Shown in pieces: positions 1 to 8,636 of a DNA stretch of 44,115 bases (position 1 is the first letter of the stretch; each line of letters begins with the position of its first letter). The stretch comes from Nocardiopsis sp. NRRL B-16309 (GTDB lineage: Bacteria > Actinomycetota > Actinomycetes > Streptosporangiales > Streptosporangiaceae), in assembly GCF_001279585.1 (NCBI RefSeq), contig NZ_LGEC01000086.1:1-44115 (forward strand), written 5' to 3'. The notes under the pieces were generated by a model. The model was not told the origin of the DNA and made no database searches. It saw only the letters and a program-made list of their open reading frames with translations. Both the position numbers and the translations under genes were made by a program.

Positions 1-3000
1 GGGGGCCGGGGGAGGTGGGGGCGGCTGGAGCGGTCGGAGCGGTGGGGGCGACAGCGGCGGTCGGAGCGGCCGCAGCGGTGAGGGCGGCGGACGTGGCAGG
101 AGCGGTCGGAGCGGTGGGGGCGACGGAGGTGGCGGCCGTATGCGGGTTTCCGGAAGAGCCGGGGGCCGTGGTGTCGGACGGCGTGCGGCCGGCGGCGACG
201 TGCCCGGCGAGTCCGCGGGCCGTGGGGTAGGTGAACAGGTCGACGACGGACAGGTCGGGGTCGAGTTCCTCGACCAGTCTGCGGTGGGCCAGGACGAGGG
301 TCAGCGAGGTGGCTCCCAGGCGGAAGAAGGGGGTCGTCGGGTCGATGTCGGTGTGCAGGAGTTCGCCGAGGACGCGGGTGATGACGCGTTCGGCCTCCGG
401 GTCGCGGTGCTCCCCGCGCGGCGCGGCCGCGGGCGGTGCCCCGGTGGAGGCCGCGGGCGCGACCGAGCCGTTGGCAGCGGTGTTCGGAGCCGTCAGGCGC
501 TCCCCGGCGGTGGGCACGGGAGCAGGCGCGGGGCCGGACGGGGCGGGCGCTCCGCCGGGCGGGGACGGGGATGGCCGGTCGGGCGTCCCGGCCGGGGCCG
601 CGCCGACGCCCGAGGACGGAACACCTCCCGGTGAGGGCTGGGGCGGGGCTTCGGACGAGCCGTGGACGCCGGTGGTCCCGGCCTGGGCGGCCCCGGCGGG
701 AACGAGGTCGATGGCCACGAGCCCGTCGGAGCAGAACCGGTGCGCGGTGGCGAGCCCGGGCAGCGCCGCGTCCTCCAGCCCGGCGGCCCACGCGCCCGCC
801 GCCGACAGCGCCCGTGCGGGCGGGAGCGAGCCCGCCTCCACGCGCAGGGACACGGCCAGCCCCGACGCGAGGGCCTGGCGGACCAGCCCCTCCAGCCCCG
901 CGTCACCCGCAGTGCCGGTGGCGGCGGTCTCCGCTATGGGCGCGCGCTCCGCCGTGGGAGCGGGTTCCGCGGCGGGTGCCTCCTCCGTGGAGGCAGGGTG
1001 TTCCGGCGGCGGTGCGGCGGTGCGGTCGCGTTCCTGGGACGCCCCGCCCTCCGTCGCCCGCGCGCCGCCCCGGGGCCGCGTGTAGGGGTTCTCCAGCGCC
1101 TTGTAGTCGATCTTGCCGTTGTTCGTCACCGGGAACCGCGCCATGCGCACGATCCGGCTCGGCACCATGTAGTCGGGCACCCGCTCGCGGAGCAGGCCGA
1201 TCAGGCGCTCGTCCTCGGGGGCGGGAGAGGTCTCGCTCTCGATGAGGAACGCGACCAGCCGCGGCCGGTCGTCCGGTCCGCGCATCGACATGGCCACGGC
1301 CTGGCGCACGCCCGGCACCCGGTCCAGGGCGGACTCCACCTCGCCGAGTTCGATCCGGTGGCCGCGGATCTTCACCTGCCGGTCGAGGCGGCCCAGGAAC
1401 TCGATGTTGCCGTCGGTGCGCCAGCGTCCCATGTCACCGGTGTGGTAGAGCCGTCCGAGCACGGGGTGGTCGATGAAGCGCTCCGCGGTCTGTGCCGGGT
1501 CGCCGATGTACCCGCGCGCCAGGCCGTCGCCGCCGATGAAGAGCTCACCGGGCACGCCCACGGGGCTCGGCGCCCCGGTCGCGGCGTCGATGATGTGGAA
1601 GCTCTGGCCGCGCAGGGCCCGGCCGTAGGGAATGCTGGGCCACTCCGGGTCGACCTCCTCCACGGGATAGCAGATCGACCAGATGGAGCCCTCCGTCGCG
1701 CCGCCCAGGCTCACCACCCGTGCGTTGGGCGCCAGGGCGCGCAGCCGGTCGGGCAGCGTCACCGGGATCCAGTCGGCGGACAGGAAGACCAGGCGCAGGT
1801 CGGCGAGCGCGGTGCGCGCCAGGTCCGGGTCGATCTCCGCGTACTCGACGAGCATCTCCATCAGCGCGGGCGCGGTGTTCCACAGGGTGACGCGGTGGCG
1901 GGCCATCAGCTCCAGCCAGTGGCCGGGGTCGCGCTGGCGTGCGGCGTCGGGCAGGACCAGGGCCGCACCGGTGCCCATGACGCCGAAGACGTCGTGCACC
2001 GACAGGTCGAAGCTGAACGCAGACAGCGCCAGCATCCGGTCGTCCGGGCCGACCGGGAAGCGGTCGATGAGGTCGTCGATCGTCGTACGCGCGGCCCGGT
2101 GCTCGATGGCCACACCCTTCGGGCGGCCGGTGGACCCGGACGTGAAGATGACGTAGGCGAGGTCGTCCGGCGCGGGCGTGCGCGGTCCGTCGCCACGGGT
2201 GGTCTCGACCCCGACGGACGTACTGGGTCCATCGGTCACAGCGGTCCCGTCGGCCGTGCTGGTCCCGTCGGCCGCGCTGGCTCCGTCGGTCCCACCGGCG
2301 GCGTCGGACTCGGCGGGTACGGGGGAGAGTTCTCCGGTGGGGGCGACCTCGTGGACGGCCACCCCGACGGGCCAGACGACCGTGCTCCCGGCGGCGACCA
2401 GGGCCCGGCGCACACCCGCCTGCGCGCACACCGACGCGATCCGCTCGGCGGGCCAGGAGGGTTCCACCGGCACGTAACCGGCTCCGGAGGCCGAGACGCC
2501 TAGGAGCGCGGCCACCTGGTCCACCCCCTTGTCCAGGCAGACCGCGACGAGGTCCCCCGCGCCGATCCCGGCCGCGGCCAGCAGCGCGCCCGTGCGGCGG
2601 GTCCGCTCCGCCAGCACCCCGTGCGTCACCGAGCGCGACGAGTCCACCAGCGCGGGACGGTCGGGCGTGCGCTCCGCGGCGGCGCGCAGCGGGTCGTCCA
2701 GCAGCGGGCCCGCGCCGTCGAACGGGCGGCAGTCCAGGGGCTCCGCGGGAAGGAAGGCCGGGTCCCATGCCAGGGCGGGGTCGGTCCACGCCCGCGGCTC
2801 ATGGGCGAGCCTGCGCAGGAGCCGGGCGTGCGCGGCGGCCATCCCGGCCGCGAATCCGGGCGGCAGCGCGCCGTCGACGGTGTCCCAGCAGATCCGCAGC
2901 GCACCGCCCTCTTCGTGCACGATGTGGTCCAGCGCGACCTGCGGGGTCTGGGAGATCCCGAAGACCTCCTCACCGAGCCAGCCCGCCGGGACCTCGCCGG

Positions 3001-4348
3001 GTTCGGACAGCCCGATCCCGCTGGTGAAGACGACCGGATGGGTGGGCGTCAGGTCGGTGCCGCCCCCGGCGCCCGCCTCCCGCAGGACCTCGACCCCGGA
3101 GACCGAGCGGTGCTCCAGGTCGGTCCAGAAGCGCTGGTTCACCCGGGTCGCGAACGCGAGGAAGCCGGACTCCGGGCTGCCCTGCGGCATCTCGACGAGC
3201 AGGGTCGAGGTGAAGTCGCCGACGAGGTGGCGCAGGCCGGGGTCGTCCGGCCGGTCGAAGAGCGTGGTGTTGAGCGTGAACGGTTCGGCGGCGCCCCAGC
3301 GCGCCAGTGTCAGCCCGAACGCGGCGAGCAGCAGGCCCGTGGGACTGAGCCCTTCGGCGGCCGCGCGGGTACGCAGCTCCTGCCAGACCTCGGGGGAGAG
3401 GCGCTCGGTCTGCCGGGTGAACCGGTGGCCGTGGACCCCGGCCAGGTCGGTGCTCCAGGGCAGGCGCGGGCCGTCGGGCAGAGTGGGCACCCGTGCGCGC
3501 CAGTACTCCAGGTCGAGTTCGCGCCGCCGCTGTTCGGCGGGGTCCTCGCTCCTGCGGCGCAGCACCTCGGCGAAGGTGACCGGTGCCCGCGGCAGCTCCG
3601 CGTCCGGGTCGTCGACGAGTGTCCCCCACTCGGTCAGCACCTGCATCCACCCGGCGAGGTCGAGGGCTAGGACGTCCACACCGAGCTGGATGCGCGTGCG
3701 CCCGTCGGGCAGCAGGATCGCGTGGATGTCGAACAGGGGCCAGCGGTCGGTCGGCCGGACCTGGTGCGAGCGCGCCCGGCGCAGTTCGGTGAGCGTGTTC
3801 TCCGCGTCCTGCGGAGCGGCCGCGCGCAGGTCGGTGCGGGCGATCCGGTACTCGTCCACCTCCGGCAGGACCCGCTGGCGACCGTCGCGCTCCACGACCA
3901 TGCGCAGCATCGGGTGGCGGGCGACCAGGCGGTTCCAGGCGGCGGCCAGGCGCTCGACGTCCGCCTCGGGATCGTCGGCCTTGGGGTGGCGGTCGTACTC
4001 GCGGTAGTAGAACGTGGCCACTCCGCCCAGGGGGAAGGCCGGGTCCCGGCCGATCCAGTAGGCGGTCTGCAGGGGCGTGAGCGGGAAGGACGCCTCACCG
4101 CCGGGATCGCTCACCCCGGCCGCGACGGTGGCGGCGGTGGCGCCGCCCAGGAACGCGGTCAGCGGGAGGTCCAGGTCCAGGTCGTCACGCAGGCGGCGGC
4201 GCAGGCGGACGGCGGTGAAGGACTCCAGGCCCAGGGAGGTGAGGGATGTGCCCGGATCGACGTCCGCTGTGTCGAGGTCGAGGACTTCGGCGATGATCGC
4301 GGCGATCTCCGTGACCGGGGTGGACGCGGGGGCGGATACCTCACGCAT
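1..4348 (-). CDS. Non-ribosomal peptide synthetase, carrier-Cy-A-carrier (MbtB/PchE-like), C-terminus cut by window edge
   Basis: The ATG at 4348 opens a frame that runs to the window edge, about 1449 residues. Order seen: a carrier domain with its serine in LGLES (residue 43); a heterocyclization domain (about 70-560) with FPLTPLQTAYWIGR, RHPMLR and DVLALD, the DxxxxD motif that replaces the HHxxxDG of ordinary condensation domains; an adenylation domain (about 590-1085) with FTSGSTGRPKG and NGKIDYKAL; a long Ala/Pro/Gly-rich linker; a second carrier with its serine in LGATS (about 1346); then an Ala/Thr/Pro tail. Reading the specificity pocket by eye gives D-L-H-N-F-S-L-I, close to the cysteine code DLYNLSLI. 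I infer that an aryl-type starter sits on the first carrier and is condensed and cyclized with Cys, giving a thiazoline chelator module. No starter-activating enzyme is in the window, so product and metal are unknown. Confidence 0.88.
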   Translation of the reverse strand, partial: MREVSAPASTPVTEIAAIIAEVLDLDTADVDPGTSLTSLGLESFTAVRLRRRLRDDLDLDLPLTAFLGGATAATVAAGVSDPGGEASFPLTPLQTAYWIGRDPAFPLGGVATFYYREYDRHPKADDPEADVERLAAAWNRLVARHPMLRMVVERDGRQRVLPEVDEYRIARTDLRAAAPQDAENTLTELRRARSHQVRPTDRWPLFDIHAILLPDGRTRIQLGVDVLALDLAGWMQVLTEWGTLVDDPDAELPRAPVTFAEVLRRRSEDPAEQRRRELDLEYWRARVPTLPDGPRLPWSTDLAGVHGHRFTRQTERLSPEVWQELRTRAAAEGLSPTGLLLAAFGLTLARWGAAEPFTLNTTLFDRPDDPGLRHLVGDFTSTLLVEMPQGSPESGFLAFATRVNQRFWTDLEHRSVSGVEVLREAGAGGGTDLTPTHPVVFTSGIGLSEPGEVPAGWLGEEVFGISQTPQVALDHIVHEEGGALRICWDTVDGALPPGFAAGMAAAHARLLRRLAHEPRAWTDPALAWDPAFLPAEPLDCRPFDGAGPLLDDPLRAAAERTPDRPALVDSSRSVTHGVLAERTRRTGALLAAAGIGAGDLVAVCLDKGVDQVAALLGVSASGAGYVPVEPSWPAERIASVCAQAGVRRALVAAGSTVVWPVGVAVHEVAPTGELSPVPAESDAAGGTDGASAADGTSTADGTAVTDGPSTSVGVETTRGDGPRTPAPDDLAYVIFTSGSTGRPKGVAIEHRAARTTIDDLIDRFPVGPDDRMLALSAFSFDLSVHDVFGVMGTGAALVLPDAARQRDPGHWLELMARHRVTLWNTAPALMEMLVEYAEIDPDLARTALADLRLVFLSADWIPVTLPDRLRALAPNARVVSLGGATEGSIWSICYPVEEVDPEWPSIPYGRALRGQSFHIIDAATGAPSPVGVPGELFIGGDGLARGYIGDPAQTAERFIDHPVLGRLYHTGDMGRWRTDGNIEFLGRLDRQVKIRGHRIELGEVESALDRVPGVRQAVAMSMRGPDDRPRLVAFLIESETSPAPEDERLIGLLRERVPDYMVPSRIVRMARFPVTNNGKIDYKALENPYTRPRGGARATEGGASQERDRTAAPPPEHPASTEEAPAAEPAPTAERAPIAETAATGTAGDAGLEGLVRQALASGLAVSLRVEAGSLPPARALSAAGAWAAGLEDAALPGLATAHRFCSDGLVAIDLVPAGAAQAGTTGVHGSSEAPPQPSPGGVPSSGVGAAPAGTPDRPSPSPPGGAPAPSGPAPAPVPTAGERLTAPNTAANGSVAPAASTGAPPAAAPRGEHRDPEAERVITRVLGELLHTDIDPTTPFFRLGATSLTLVLAHRRLVEELDPDLSVVDLFTYPTARGLAGHVAAGRTPSDTTAPGSSGNPHTAATSVAPTAPTAPATSAALTAAAAPTAAVAPTAPTAPAAPTSPGP
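28..124. repeat. 25-bp direct repeat inside the NRPS tail
   Basis: A 25-bp stretch at 28-52 recurs exactly at 100-124. Between them are degenerate copies of the same GGAGCGG/GGGGGCGAC words. On the coding strand this encodes an Ala/Thr/Pro-rich low-complexity tail after the second carrier domain. Such tracts are often flexible linkers, and repeats of this kind can change length by slippage. Confidence 0.8.
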
Positions 4349-4414
4349 GGATCTCCATCCGTCGGGGCGCGTTGTGGGGGCGCGAGCACGGGTGGGGTCC
4401 GCCGGGCTCGCACA

Positions 4415-4435
4415 TGATAATGGTAATCATTTTCA
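4415..4435 (-). promoter_or_regulatory. Fur/Zur-like operator upstream of the NRPS
   Basis: The plus strand reads TGATAATGGTAATCA followed by TTTTCA. Against the classical Fur box GATAATGATAATCATTATC it matches 17 of 19 positions. On the minus strand the first 15 bases, TGAAAATGATTACCA, differ at two positions from the TGAAAATGATTTTCA type described for actinobacterial Zur. The site lies about 67 bp upstream of the NRPS start, in an AT-rich patch that stands out from its surroundings. It does not resemble the TTAGGTTAGGCTAACCTAA-type DmdR/IdeR iron box. A Fur-family repressor (Fur or Zur) is therefore likely; which one cannot be told by eye. Confidence 0.7.
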
Positions 4436-4633
4436 ACCCATGTGTCCACAGATGCCCGGGATGTTCATCGATCGCCACGGGGCCCGGGGCGGGCTCGGCC
4501 GGGGACCGTCGCAGCGTGATCGAGGATCTGCCCAGGTGGAATCCGGCGAGGACACGGTCACCGCCGCCCGGACCGCACTTCGACCCCTTCGAGCGGTGCG
4601 GACCCGCTCTGACCCGCGATGGCGGTTGGGAGC

Positions 4634-4822
4634 TCACACCGGACGGCCCAGGGCGTCGACGGGGGCGAACACCCTGATCAGCCGGCCGGAGGCGGCGACG
4701 GACACGCCCAGGCCGGTGGCGATCAGGGGCGGCACACCCGCGATGACGGACGCGTCGGTCGCGGTGGGCAGGAGGACGACGAAGAGGCCGAGCGGCCAGA
4801 CCGGCGGCCCGCGGTTCGCGCG
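4634..4822 (-). pseudogene. Possible remnant of a membrane protein C-terminus in the NRPS-sigma gap
   Basis: The 541-base gap between the sigma factor stop (4890) and the NRPS start (4348) has no convincing gene. In one minus frame, about 55 residues before the stop at 4634 read like genuine protein: a hydrophobic stretch starting WPLGLFVVLLPTA, then LIATGLGVSVAASG, ending in DALGRPV. No plausible start or ribosome-binding site precedes it and the frame runs back into the sigma gene. I read it as a possible tail fragment of an unrecognised membrane protein. Chance is a real alternative. Confidence 0.25.
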
Positions 4823-4889
4823 GATCCCCGCGGGTCGGCGCCGACGGAACGGCCCCAATCCTCGCCCGTCGCCGCACGGTCGCGGTCGG

Positions 4890-6188
4890 TCACGGTGGGC
4901 CCAGGGCGGCGAGCTTGCCCTCCAGCAGGGCCCGCTGGCTCTCGTTGCCGCACAGTTCCACGGCGCGCTCCAGTTCGGCTCGGGCCTCCTTCGTGCGACC
5001 CAACCGGGTGAGGAGCTCCCCGCGCACGCTCGGCAGCAGATACGATCCGGCCAGCGCGCCGTCGGCCGCCAGGGCGTCCACGACCTCCAGCGCCGCCGCC
5101 GGCCCCTGGGCCATGGAGACCGCCACCGCGCGGTTGAGGTCGACCACCGGCGACGGCGCCAGGCGGCCGAGCGCCTCGTACAGGACCACGATCCGCTCCC
5201 AGTCCGTCGCCTCGACCGACGGGGCCAGCGCGTGGCACTCGGCGATCGCCGCCTGGAGGCCGAAGGCGCCCAGACCGCGTCCGGACCCGCTCGCGCGGGC
5301 CAGCGCGGCCCTCCCACGGCGGATCGCGGAACGGTCCCAGCGCCTCCGGTCCTGGTCCGCCAACAGGACCGGCCGCCCGTCCCGCCCCGTGCGGGCGGGA
5401 AAGCGTGCCGCGGTCAGTTCGAGCAGCGCCAGCAGCCCGTGGACCTCGGGTTCGTCCGGCACCAGGCGGGCCAGCACCCGCGCCAACCGCTGCGCCTCGG
5501 TGGCCAGGTCCAGCCGGAGCAGGTCCCTGCCGGAACTGGCCGTGGACCCCTCCGTGAAGATCACGTACACCACGTTCAGCACCGAGCCGAGCCGCTCGGC
5601 CCGTTCGGCGGCCGAGGGCACCTCGAAGGGCACCCGCGCCGCTCCCAGGGTCTTCTTCGCCCGCGTGATGCGCGCCTGCACGGTCGCGGTCGGGACGAGG
5701 CAGGCCCGGGCGATCTCGTCACTGGTCAGACCGCCGACCACGCGCAGGGTGAGAGCCACCCTCGCCTCCCGCGACAGCACGGGATGGCAGGCGGTGAACA
5801 TCAGGGCGAGCACGTCGTCGGCGATCTGGTCCGGATCCCACAGCACGTCGGCGGCCTCCCGGGCCGGGTCGGTCGGCGCGCTCCCCGCGGCCACGCCGCC
5901 CTCGCCCAGGTCACGGGCGAGGACGGCGTAGCGCTCGTCGCGGGCGGAGCGCCGGCGGAACGCGTCGATCGCGCGGCGCCGGCCCACGGTGAGCAGCCAG
6001 CCCGCCGGGTGGGCGGGAACCCCCTCACGCGGCCAGGTCACCAGCGCCTCCGCCAGTGCCTCCTGCGCCAGGTCCTCGGCCAGCGCGAAATCGCCGGTGT
6101 AGCGCGCGAGCGCCCCGACGATCCGCGCCGACTCGATCCGCCAGACGGCGGCCACGGCCTCCCGGCCGGTCGGATCAGCCATCGTCAC
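4890..6188 (-). CDS. ECF sigma factor of the ECF42 type with C-terminal TPR-like extension
   Basis: 432 residues. The N-terminal third has sigma region 2 (about 12-75, with DFALAEDLAQEALAEAL and VGRRRAIDAFRRR) and region 4 (about 115-170, with LTSDEIARACLVPTATVQARI). The remaining 230 or so residues are an alpha-helical extension rich in Leu/Ala/Arg. ECF42 sigma factors have this size and a TPR-like C-terminus, and are encoded beside a DGPF/YCII-type protein, as here (gap of 9 bases). In that group the extension controls activity in place of a classical anti-sigma factor, and none is seen here. The start may be the GTG at 6188 or the ATG at 6182; neither has a strong ribosome-binding site, consistent with coupling to the gene upstream. 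Confidence 0.9.
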   Translation of the reverse strand: MTMADPTGREAVAAVWRIESARIVGALARYTGDFALAEDLAQEALAEALVTWPREGVPAHPAGWLLTVGRRRAIDAFRRRSARDERYAVLARDLGEGGVAAGSAPTDPAREAADVLWDPDQIADDVLALMFTACHPVLSREARVALTLRVVGGLTSDEIARACLVPTATVQARITRAKKTLGAARVPFEVPSAAERAERLGSVLNVVYVIFTEGSTASSGRDLLRLDLATEAQRLARVLARLVPDEPEVHGLLALLELTAARFPARTGRDGRPVLLADQDRRRWDRSAIRRGRAALARASGSGRGLGAFGLQAAIAECHALAPSVEATDWERIVVLYEALGRLAPSPVVDLNRAVAVSMAQGPAAALEVVDALAADGALAGSYLLPSVRGELLTRLGRTKEARAELERAVELCGNESQRALLEGKLAALGPP

Positions 6189-6197
6189 GGACCCCGC

Positions 6198-6617
6198 TCA
6201 GAGCTGGCCGGTGGCCTCGCGCCACGCCCGCTCCTTCTGGATCCACTCGTTGTCCTGCGGGAACTCGTCGATCGTGGTGACCCGGCGGATCTCGGTCTTG
6301 AAGCCGGGGCCCGTGATCGGCTGCCGCTTGGCCCACTCCACGGCCTCCTCCTTGGAGGCCACGTTGAGGATGTAGAAGCCGCCGAACAGCTCCTTGACCT
6401 CGCCGTAGGGTCCGTCGGTCACCACGGGCGGCTCGGAGGAGTAGTCGACGACCACACCCTCGGCGGCGTCGTCGAGCCCTTCCGCCGCCACCAGCACACC
6501 GGCCCGGATCAGCTCCTCGTTGAAGCGGCCCATCGTCTCGATCATCTTGTTGAAGTCGGTGTCCGCCATCGCGGCGAAGGCCTCGTCGGTCGCGCGCATG
6601 ATCAGCATGAACTTCAT
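6198..6617 (-). CDS. YCII/DGPF-domain protein, partner of the ECF42 sigma factor
   Basis: 139 residues starting MKFMLIMRATDEA. The conserved DGPF motif appears as VTDGPYGEVKELFGGFYIL, and the C-terminal half has the EFPQDNEW segment common in this family. The fold is a ferredoxin-like YCII barrel; the biochemical role is not established. The ATG at 6617 is chosen because GGAAGG lies seven bases upstream and the family starts with MKFML; an upstream extension to 6695 looks non-coding. It is the first gene of a two-gene operon with the sigma factor, and the pair probably autoregulates from the motif at 6668-6694. Confidence 0.92.
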   Translation of the reverse strand: MKFMLIMRATDEAFAAMADTDFNKMIETMGRFNEELIRAGVLVAAEGLDDAAEGVVVDYSSEPPVVTDGPYGEVKELFGGFYILNVASKEEAVEWAKRQPITGPGFKTEIRRVTTIDEFPQDNEWIQKERAWREATGQL

Positions 6618-6667
6618 GGAACTGCCTTCCCGTCTCGATCCCCTCAGTGGGACCTTCTCACCCCTAG

Positions 6668-6694
6668 GTCGAACGGCGACGAAGCGGATCGACA
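6668..6694 (-). promoter_or_regulatory. Candidate ECF42-type promoter of the DGPF-sigma operon
   Basis: On the minus strand TGTCGA (6694-6689) is followed after 17 bases by CGAC (6671-6668), about 50 bp upstream of the DGPF gene start. My recollection of the ECF41/42 literature is that ECF42 promoters carry a TGTCGA -35 element and a CG-containing -10. The match and position fit autoregulation. The motif is short and the DNA GC-rich, so a chance match is possible. Confidence 0.5.
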
Positions 6695-6740
6695 CGGCCG
6701 CCTAAATTCCTTCCGGCGATCCTCGGGAGGTCCCGTGCGC

Positions 6741-8006
6741 TCACAGCAGGAAGCTGAACAGGGGGCTGTCCGGGGAGACCCGTTCGATCCGGTGCGGGGC
6801 CGTCGCCATCCGTTTGAGCAGCGGTTCCAGGTCCTCCGGGGACCCCAGTTCGACACCGACCAGGGCCGGGCCGGTCTCGCGGTTGCTGCGCTTGACGTAC
6901 TCGAACAGCGTGATGTCGTCGTCCGGCCCCAGCACGTCGTCGAGGAACCGGCGCAGCGCGCCCGGCTCCTGCGGGAACTCGACGAGGAAGTAGTGCTTGC
7001 GGTCCTCGAACAGCAGCGCCCGCTCGACGATGTCGGCGTACCGGCTGACGTCGTTGTTGCCGCCGGAGAGCAGGCACACCACGGTCGCGCCGTCGGGCAG
7101 GCCCAGGGCGGGGTTGAGCGCGGCGGGGGCCAGTGCGCCCGCGGGCTCGCTGATGATCCCGTCGCTCTGGTACAGGTCCAGCATCTCCACACAGATCCGC
7201 CCCTCGGGGACGGCGGTCAGCCGCGGGCGCCACCGGTCGGCGACCGCGAAGGTGTGCTCGCCGACCAGGCGGACGGCGGCGCCGTCCACGAACGGGTCGA
7301 CCTCCTCCAGCGGGACCGGGCGGCCGTGGTCGAGTGCCAGCGCCATGCTCGCGGCGCCCCGGGGCTCCGCGCCGACGACCAGGACGCCGGGGTGCTCCTC
7401 CCGGAGCCAGGTGAGCGTTCCGGCCAGCAGGCCGCCGCCGCCCACCGGCACGACGACGGCGTCGGGCGCCCGCCCGAGCTGGTCGACGGCCTCGCGGACC
7501 ACGGTCCCCTGCCCGGCGATCGTGCGCGGATCGTCGAACGCGGGGATCAGGGTCGTGCCGCTCCGGGCCGCGTACTCGCGCGCCGCCGCGGCCGCCTCGT
7601 CGTAGGTGTCGCCGTGCGAGACGACCTCGACGTACCGTCCGCCCAGCCGGGCCACGCGCTCGCGCTTCTGCCGGGGCGTGGTCCGCGGCAGGTAGACGCG
7701 GGCCGCGACACCGAGCGCCGCGCAGGCGAAGGCCACGCCCTGCGCGTGGTTGCCCGCGCTCGCGCAGACCACGCCCCGCTCCCGCTGCCCGGCGGGCAGC
7801 CGACTGATGACGTTGTAGGCTCCGCGCACCTTGTAGGACCGCACCGGGGTCAGGTCCTCGCGTTTGAGCCACACGTCGAGCCCGTGCCGCTCGGACAGGC
7901 GCTCGTTGCGCTGCAGGGGCGTGGGCGGCAGCACACCGGCGAGCCGTTCGGCCGCCTCGGCCACGTCGGCGGCGGTCACCGGGGTCGGAACTGGGCTTGT
8001 CGTCAC
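6741..8006 (-). CDS. ilvA: Threonine ammonia-lyase (biosynthetic threonine dehydratase)
   Basis: 421 residues. A PLP-dependent enzyme that deaminates threonine to 2-oxobutanoate, the first step to isoleucine. Visible signs: VRSYKVRGAYN with the Schiff-base lysine (K59), ASAGNHAQGVAFAC, and the glycine-rich PVGGGGLLAG loop that holds the PLP phosphate. The last 85 residues (HYFLVEFPQEPGALRRFLDD onward) form one ACT-like regulatory domain, as in the short actinobacterial form. The GTG at 8006 is chosen because CAGGAG sits a suitable distance upstream; an ATG at 8045 is possible but adds a non-conserved leader. It stands alone, with a 630-base gap upstream. Confidence 0.93.
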   Translation of the reverse strand: MTTSPVPTPVTAADVAEAAERLAGVLPPTPLQRNERLSERHGLDVWLKREDLTPVRSYKVRGAYNVISRLPAGQRERGVVCASAGNHAQGVAFACAALGVAARVYLPRTTPRQKRERVARLGGRYVEVVSHGDTYDEAAAAAREYAARSGTTLIPAFDDPRTIAGQGTVVREAVDQLGRAPDAVVVPVGGGGLLAGTLTWLREEHPGVLVVGAEPRGAASMALALDHGRPVPLEEVDPFVDGAAVRLVGEHTFAVADRWRPRLTAVPEGRICVEMLDLYQSDGIISEPAGALAPAALNPALGLPDGATVVCLLSGGNNDVSRYADIVERALLFEDRKHYFLVEFPQEPGALRRFLDDVLGPDDDITLFEYVKRSNRETGPALVGVELGSPEDLEPLLKRMATAPHRIERVSPDSPLFSFLL

Positions 8007-8636
8007 GGACTCGGTCTCCTGGCTGGTGGTGCGGTGGGGCCTCATGAGAAGCGCGGGAGGCCGTCGGCCGGATCCGCGGCCCCGGGCCGGTGCCGGGTGG
8101 GATCGCCGGGCCCTCGGTGCCCCCACGTGGGACGGGCCGTCTCCGCCGCCGGGTCGGACGCGACGGGCGAGGGGCCTGTCGCCACCGTACAGCGCCGCCG
8201 GGGGAGCGGGTGGGGCCGGTCGGACTCGGCCGGGCCCGGACACCGCACACGGCCATGGCCGTACAGGCCACGGCTGGGACCCGACCCCCCGGTGGCGGCC
8301 GCACACGGCCGCGGCCGCTGTCCGGTGACCGTGTCCCGAACCCCGGCCGTCGCTGTGCGATGAGAAGGCGGCCTTCGGTGTGTGATTCGCTCGTCCCCGT
8401 CGTTGGTATCGGAAAGCGCTTGCCATTCTGGGGCGGAACCTCGCGGGACCGGCACGTCGGCGAGAACACCCCCTGCCGCGCCCCGGACCGCGGCCCGTGG
8501 GGCGGCGCTCCTGTCGACCGACCAGGGGCCGGTGCCTCGTACAGTGAGAACTCCAGCTCGGGCGGAGGGGATCCTCGACGGCCCGTGACCGAACGCAGGG
8601 CCCCGCTCAGGCGGACGCGCCCCGGAGAGGAACTCC
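8007..8636. other. Long divergent intergenic region between ilvA and the Cas6e-like gene
   Basis: This 630-base stretch is the upstream region of both neighbours. I see no convincing coding frame, tRNA or T-box. It is very GC-rich except for 8375-8435, where base composition drops and a LacI-type palindrome occurs. The open frames crossing it on both strands read as Arg/Pro/Gly/Ala-rich translations of GC-rich DNA without recognisable domains. Confidence 0.5.
8411..8424. promoter_or_regulatory. LacI-family-type palindromic operator
   Basis: GGAAAGCGCTTGCC is symmetric at 12 of 14 positions around the central CG and matches the GAAAGCGCTTTC form bound by many LacI/GalR regulators. It lies 213 bases upstream of the Cas6e-like start and 405 bases upstream of ilvA. 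No LacI gene is in the window, so the regulator and target are open. Confidence 0.4.

Noticed and set aside
4415..4435. DmdR/IdeR iron box
   Set aside because: The site lacks the TTAGG...CCTAA arms; it fits a Fur/Zur box much better.
4077..8363. A 1428-codon open frame on the plus strand
   Set aside because: It runs antisense to the sigma factor, DGPF and ilvA genes, has no domain and is rich in Arg/Gly/Pro, as expected for the mirror frame of GC-rich coding DNA.
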